64,000 bases of DNA from Chryseobacterium oncorhynchi. Lineage in GTDB: Bacteria; Bacteroidota; Bacteroidia; Flavobacteriales; Weeksellaceae. The stretch spans positions 372,001 to 436,000 of the forward strand of contig NZ_PPEI02000001.1 in the NCBI RefSeq assembly GCF_002899895.1, written 5' to 3'. Positions 61,007-64,000 of this stretch are shown piece after piece. Under the pieces are notes generated by a model. The model searched no databases, was not told the DNA's origin, and saw only the letters and a list, made by a program, of their open reading frames with translations. How positions within the stretch are numbered: position 1 is the first letter of the stretch; each line of letters starts with the position of its first letter. Position numbers and translations under genes: made by a program.

Positions 61007-61588
61007 ATGAAAAGATATAATTTATTGATTGTACTACTACTGCTTATTTTTAACGTTACGACAGCACAAAAGACAAAATCACCAGCTGCAGACCTTAGTA
61101 TATTAAAGGATACAAAATCAAAAATCGAAGCCACAGTTCCATTAGTAATTCAACATCTTCAGGCCATTGCTACAAAAGAAAGTGACAATAACATCGTGAA
61201 CAACGGAAAAATTGCACTAGGAAAGGAATATGGCATCCTGGAATCTGAATGGTTTCTTTACAGAAATAACATGAAAAACTGTATTTTGAACAATTCTTCT
61301 AAGAAAGCTAAAAAATGTATGGAATATCATACTCAATACCTTAGAAATACATTCATTAATTATGGTAACTATATTTCTAATCTTACAAGAAAGAATGGGT
61401 ATTTAGGTGTAGAAGGAGATACAAAATTCGAATTCAAACCTGCTGATATCACTACAAAACTTAGTGAAGCTTATGCCAATGCCAATGATGCTGCAGGAAG
61501 AATGAAAGCAGACCAGAAAAGAGAATTTTTAGAGCAAACCATGTCTGAGGAGAACAAACTAGCTCCTTACGGCCAGATAGCTCAATAA
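61007..61588 (+). CDS. Secreted helical protein of unknown function
   Basis: A 193-residue protein with a signal peptide ending VTTAQKT. The rest appears mostly helical, with repeated lysine/asparagine stretches and two cysteines (NCILNN and KCMEYHTQYL) close enough to form a disulfide. Family not recognised. A hairpin terminator follows, and the upstream region is long and AT-rich. Confidence 0.65.
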   Translation: MKRYNLLIVLLLLIFNVTTAQKTKSPAADLSILKDTKSKIEATVPLVIQHLQAIATKESDNNIVNNGKIALGKEYGILESEWFLYRNNMKNCILNNSSKKAKKCMEYHTQYLRNTFINYGNYISNLTRKNGYLGVEGDTKFEFKPADITTKLSEAYANANDAAGRMKADQKREFLEQTMSEENKLAPYGQIAQ

Positions 61589-61620
61589 TATTGAAATCAT
61601 TTATACTTTCAAAACATAAA

Positions 61621-61650
61621 AAAAGAGAATTGCAAATGCAGTTCTCTTTT
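61621..61650 (+). terminator. Terminator of the gene at 61007
   Basis: AAAAGAGAATTGCA with TGCAGTTCTCTTTT (one mismatch near the top), then T residues. Confidence 0.8.
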
Positions 61651-62029
61651 TTATTTGGAGCAAAAGAACCTCCGCCCAAAAGCAGTTTTGTGGTACTAAT
61701 CATAAAACCTGGGGAAAAAGTAGAAAATAAGGCGGAGATAATTTTGCATAAGCTTTACAGGATCAACTGTCCTACCCATGACCTGTAAAGCTGTACAAAA
61801 ATAGGGCTATGCAGCCTGCCTGTAAAAGAATCGTTGTAGAATTAAATGATAACAGTTGTAGAAGTAATACTACTTATTTTAATTTTCTGACAGGTAAAAT
61901 AGAGGCAGGAAATAAGAAGAATTTGTTGTTGAAGAAAAATAAATTTAAAATAAGACCGGTTTTGTATAAAATGGCTTCTACAAACTTACTATCCGGCGCT
62001 CGTCTTCTCCTCTCCTTACCTCTATTTAT
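61651..62029. other. Gene-free stretch with an 11-base inverted repeat
   Basis: I cannot support a gene in this 379-base stretch. AGCTTTACAGG at 61751-61761 and CCTGTAAAGCT at 61782-61792 are perfect inverted repeats around a 20-base loop, which could be an operator or RNA hairpin. The two short open frames here (61591-61788 and 61809-62045) show no family features. Confidence 0.45.
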
Positions 62030-62476
62030 TTATTTCCACCATTGATAATAATTGTGTAATCCATCATATTCAAATCCACAACGAGGGTATAGAGCATTTC
62101 CAATATCATTGGTCTTTTCTGTTTCCAGCATCAGTCCGCAAGCACCTGTTTCTTCACACCACAGTTTGCTACGATCAATTAAGGCTACAGAAAGTCCTTT
62201 TCCTCTATAGTCAGGATGTACAAATAAGTCACTCAACAGCCACTGTTTTTGCAGCTTAGTATAATGGTACAATTTATAAAGTTGCACAAATCCTACAGCT
62301 TTACCCTCAACCCAAGCAAGAAAAATATCAGACTCACTGTTTAAAAACCTTTCTTTAAGAAAAGCCTTTCCTCTTTCCAAATCTGACTCCTGTCTATAAA
62401 ATATACGGTAGAGATTAAATAATTCTGCCGTTACATTAAGATCCTCAAGGCTTGCTTTTTTAATTGTGTAATTCAT
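62030..62476 (-). CDS. GNAT family N-acetyltransferase
   Basis: A 148-residue acetyl-CoA-dependent acetyltransferase. The acetyl-CoA site is DLFVHPDYRGKGLSVALI, preceded by WVEGKAVGFVQLYKLYHY and followed by MLETEKTNDIGNALYPRCGF, the usual end of the fold. I use the ATG at 62476 (MNYTIKKASLEDL); the longer frame from 62581 would add an unrelated hydrophobic stretch. Substrate unknown. Confidence 0.88.
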   Translation of the reverse strand: MNYTIKKASLEDLNVTAELFNLYRIFYRQESDLERGKAFLKERFLNSESDIFLAWVEGKAVGFVQLYKLYHYTKLQKQWLLSDLFVHPDYRGKGLSVALIDRSKLWCEETGACGLMLETEKTNDIGNALYPRCGFEYDGLHNYYQWWK

Positions 62477-62675
62477 CGTTATATTTATTTTGTTTAACAG
62501 TGCAAAAGTATCTTTAAATAGGACCAGCATTATCATCCAGATTAAAGTTATATAAATAGTCCAGAAGATAATACACTGCATGTAATGGGGAGATCATAAA
62601 TAGATAAAAGACCACACGTTTTGGATTTTATACCTCTTTATAAGTTGGGAACTTTGTCATCTAAAAATAAAATCA

Positions 62676-63389
62676 ATGACAGATATAATCCAGAAAATTG
62701 AAAACATAGACTGGCAGCACATCACAGAGACAATGCATCAACATGGGCATGCCATGATTCCTCAATTACTATCAGACAACCAATGCAATGAATTAATTTC
62801 CAATTACAGCAAAGCAAACTTCTATCGAAAGACCGTGGTGATGGCACGGCATCGCTTCGGCCTGGGTGAATATAAATACTTTAATTACCCTCTACCAGAG
62901 CTAATTCAAACAATACGAACCCAAATCTATCCCCATCTGGCTCCTATTGCCAACTCATGGTTCAAAGCTTTAAATATTGACACTCATTTTCCTTTGGAAC
63001 ACGGGAAATTTCTACAGGAATGTCATTCTCATGACCAGCAAAAGGCAACTGTTTTAATTTTAAAATATGAAGATGGTGGTTTCAATACTTTACATCAGGA
63101 TCTATATGGAAATCATTATTTTCCTATTCAAATTGTATTAATGCTCAGTGAGCCGGATGAAGATTTTACAGGTGGAGAATTTGTACTTACCCAGCAGGTT
63201 CCCAGAGCGCAATCTAAAGCGATAGTTTTACAACCCAAAAAAGGAGACGTTCTCATTTTCACAACCAATTTTAAACCTGAAAAAGGAACCAAAGGATATT
63301 ATAGAGTGAATATGAAACACGGCGTAAGTGAAGTAAAAACAGGAAAACGCTATGCATTGGGAATTATTTTCCATGACGCAATTAACTGA
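62676..63389 (+). CDS. 2OG-Fe(II) oxygenase
   Basis: A 237-residue non-haem iron dioxygenase. The iron ligands are visible as HQD in NTLHQDLYGN and the later His in VNMKHGVSEV, with the 2-oxoglutarate-binding Arg in GKRYALGIIF. It resembles prolyl-hydroxylase-type and DNA-repair-linked oxygenases. It is followed after 49 bases by an Ada-type zinc domain gene and then a methyltransferase, so a role in nucleic acid or protein modification is a reasonable inference. Confidence 0.88.
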   Translation: MTDIIQKIENIDWQHITETMHQHGHAMIPQLLSDNQCNELISNYSKANFYRKTVVMARHRFGLGEYKYFNYPLPELIQTIRTQIYPHLAPIANSWFKALNIDTHFPLEHGKFLQECHSHDQQKATVLILKYEDGGFNTLHQDLYGNHYFPIQIVLMLSEPDEDFTGGEFVLTQQVPRAQSKAIVLQPKKGDVLIFTTNFKPEKGTKGYYRVNMKHGVSEVKTGKRYALGIIFHDAIN

Positions 63390-63438
63390 TCTATAGAGTA
63401 AAAGAATTTAACATACTTAATTTTTAAATCTTAAAAAT

Positions 63439-63723
63439 ATGATGCAACATGCTCAATTGTCAGACACTGAACTAAGAAGTAAAATTCGAAAGCAGGAAAT
63501 TTGTTTCGGAGGAAATAAAAGGCTGAAAATTTATGGCTTACTCAGTTGCCTCTCAGGTAAAAGAATGAAACGGGAAAACAGGGTTTTATTCATTAGCGAA
63601 AAAGAAGCTCTACAAAACGATTATCGTCCTTGTGGGCATTGTATGAGAGAACAATACAAAAGCTGGAAAGATTATCAAAAAGGCAGTTCAATATCAGAAT
63701 TTGTGTATATTACTGACGTTTAA
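63439..63723 (+). CDS. Stand-alone Ada-type metal-binding domain
   Basis: A 94-residue protein that is essentially the zinc domain of Ada. The four cysteines are at residues 22 (EICFGGN), 37 (LLSCLSGKRMKREN), 65 and 68 (RPCGHCMRE). In Ada this domain takes up a methyl group from phosphotriesters through one zinc-bound cysteine. Here the AraC and methyltransferase parts are missing. It lies between the oxygenase and a methyltransferase gene, with an 11-base gap to the latter. Confidence 0.85.
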   Translation: MMQHAQLSDTELRSKIRKQEICFGGNKRLKIYGLLSCLSGKRMKRENRVLFISEKEALQNDYRPCGHCMREQYKSWKDYQKGSSISEFVYITDV

Positions 63724-63734
63724 AAACTAATACA

Positions 63735-64000
63735 ATGATCACAGAAAATAATTATCTGGAAATTAACCGAAATTCCTGGAATAACAGAACAGAAAGCCAT
63801 TTAAAGTCAGAATTTTATGACCTTAAAGGTTTCTTGAATGGAAATAGCTCATTAAACGACATCGAATTGAATCTTTTAGGTGACCTCCAAGGGAAATCTG
63901 TTTTACATTTACAATGCCATTTCGGTCAAGATACCATTTCGATAAGCAGGCTTGGAGCAGAGGTTACAGGCGTTGATTTATCAGATAAAGCTATTGAAAG
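63735..64000 (+). CDS. SAM-dependent methyltransferase, 3' end outside window
   Basis: The first 88 residues are visible. After NRNSWNNRTESHLKSEFYDL comes SVLHLQCHFGQDTISISRLG, the SAM-binding glycine motif of class I methyltransferases in the variant common in Bacteroidota, then VTGVDLSDKAIE, the acidic end of strand two. The frame runs off the window. The start is ATG 63735, 11 bases after the Ada-domain stop, so it is in one operon with that gene. Confidence 0.85.
   Translation, partial: MITENNYLEINRNSWNNRTESHLKSEFYDLKGFLNGNSSLNDIELNLLGDLQGKSVLHLQCHFGQDTISISRLGAEVTGVDLSDKAIE

Noticed and set aside
61591-62045. Two short plus-strand frames (61591-61788 and 61809-62045)
   Set aside because: No recognisable family, signal peptide or conserved motif; the first begins before a terminator hairpin and runs through it.
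1-64000. CRISPR arrays, tRNA or rRNA genes, insertion sequences, prophage
   Set aside because: No regularly spaced repeats, tRNA folds, transposase motifs or phage genes were recognised while reading both strands by eye.

Overview
The window looks like chromosomal DNA of a flavobacterium of the Chryseobacterium/Elizabethkingia type (Weeksellaceae). This is inferred from low GC content, the Bacteroidota promoter pattern (TTTG or TTG, about 19 bases, then TAnnTTTG) in front of many genes, and typical family content: a type IX secretion C-terminal domain, GLPGLI, DUF4476, M61 peptidase, BlaR1/BlaI and several TonB-dependent proteins. I saw no rRNA, tRNA, CRISPR array, transposase or prophage. 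Most genes are ordinary chromosomal genes in short operons closed by clear hairpin terminators.

Layout. 1-1.1 kb: end of an iron-containing alcohol dehydrogenase, then a decayed O-methyltransferase remnant. 1.6-7.1 kb: small genes (HPP membrane protein, TIGR01777 epimerase, NudK-type Nudix hydrolase, DUF2750, DUF2306, VOC protein). 7.1-7.45 kb: an intergenic element with several hairpins. 7.4-12.2 kb: a WG/Sel1 repeat protein and a TPR protein. 12.4-16.6 kb: two tandem paralogous secreted proteins, a two-lobed aspartyl protease, a short AraC-type regulator and an SDR. 16.7-23 kb: a complete RND efflux set (pump, adaptor, TolC) behind its TetR repressor. 23.2-27.1 kb: a large T9SS-exported protein. 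27-35 kb: CvfB-like protein, DUF4476, dihydrolipoyl dehydrogenase, GT4 glycosyltransferase and RecQ. 35-38.5 kb: KpsF/KdsD isomerase, Crp/Fnr regulator, DJ-1/PfpI protein and TatC. 38.7-45 kb: M1 and M61 peptidases, a histidine kinase and a PBP4-type DacB. 45-50.6 kb: PepE, a TPR lipid-free secreted protein, DUF1905/YdeI, Fsa, an acetyltransferase and GLPGLI. 50.6-52.8 kb: BlaR1-like M56 protease with BlaI repressor.

The most coherent system is at 53.1-60.5 kb. Two convergent operons encode a PepSY membrane protein plus an outer-membrane beta-barrel receptor (+ strand), and a TonB-dependent receptor plus a DUF4374 lipoprotein (- strand). Receptor, DUF4374 lipoprotein and PepSY protein together match the composition of the Bacteroides XusABC xenosiderophore uptake system, here split into two units. 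Both promoters carry a closely related 19-base palindrome-like element (TTTAGAAT half-site) that fits a Fur box.

The right end (62.7-64 kb) holds a 2OG-Fe(II) oxygenase, a stand-alone Ada-type zinc domain and the start of a SAM methyltransferase in one direction, suggesting a small alkylation-damage or modification operon.
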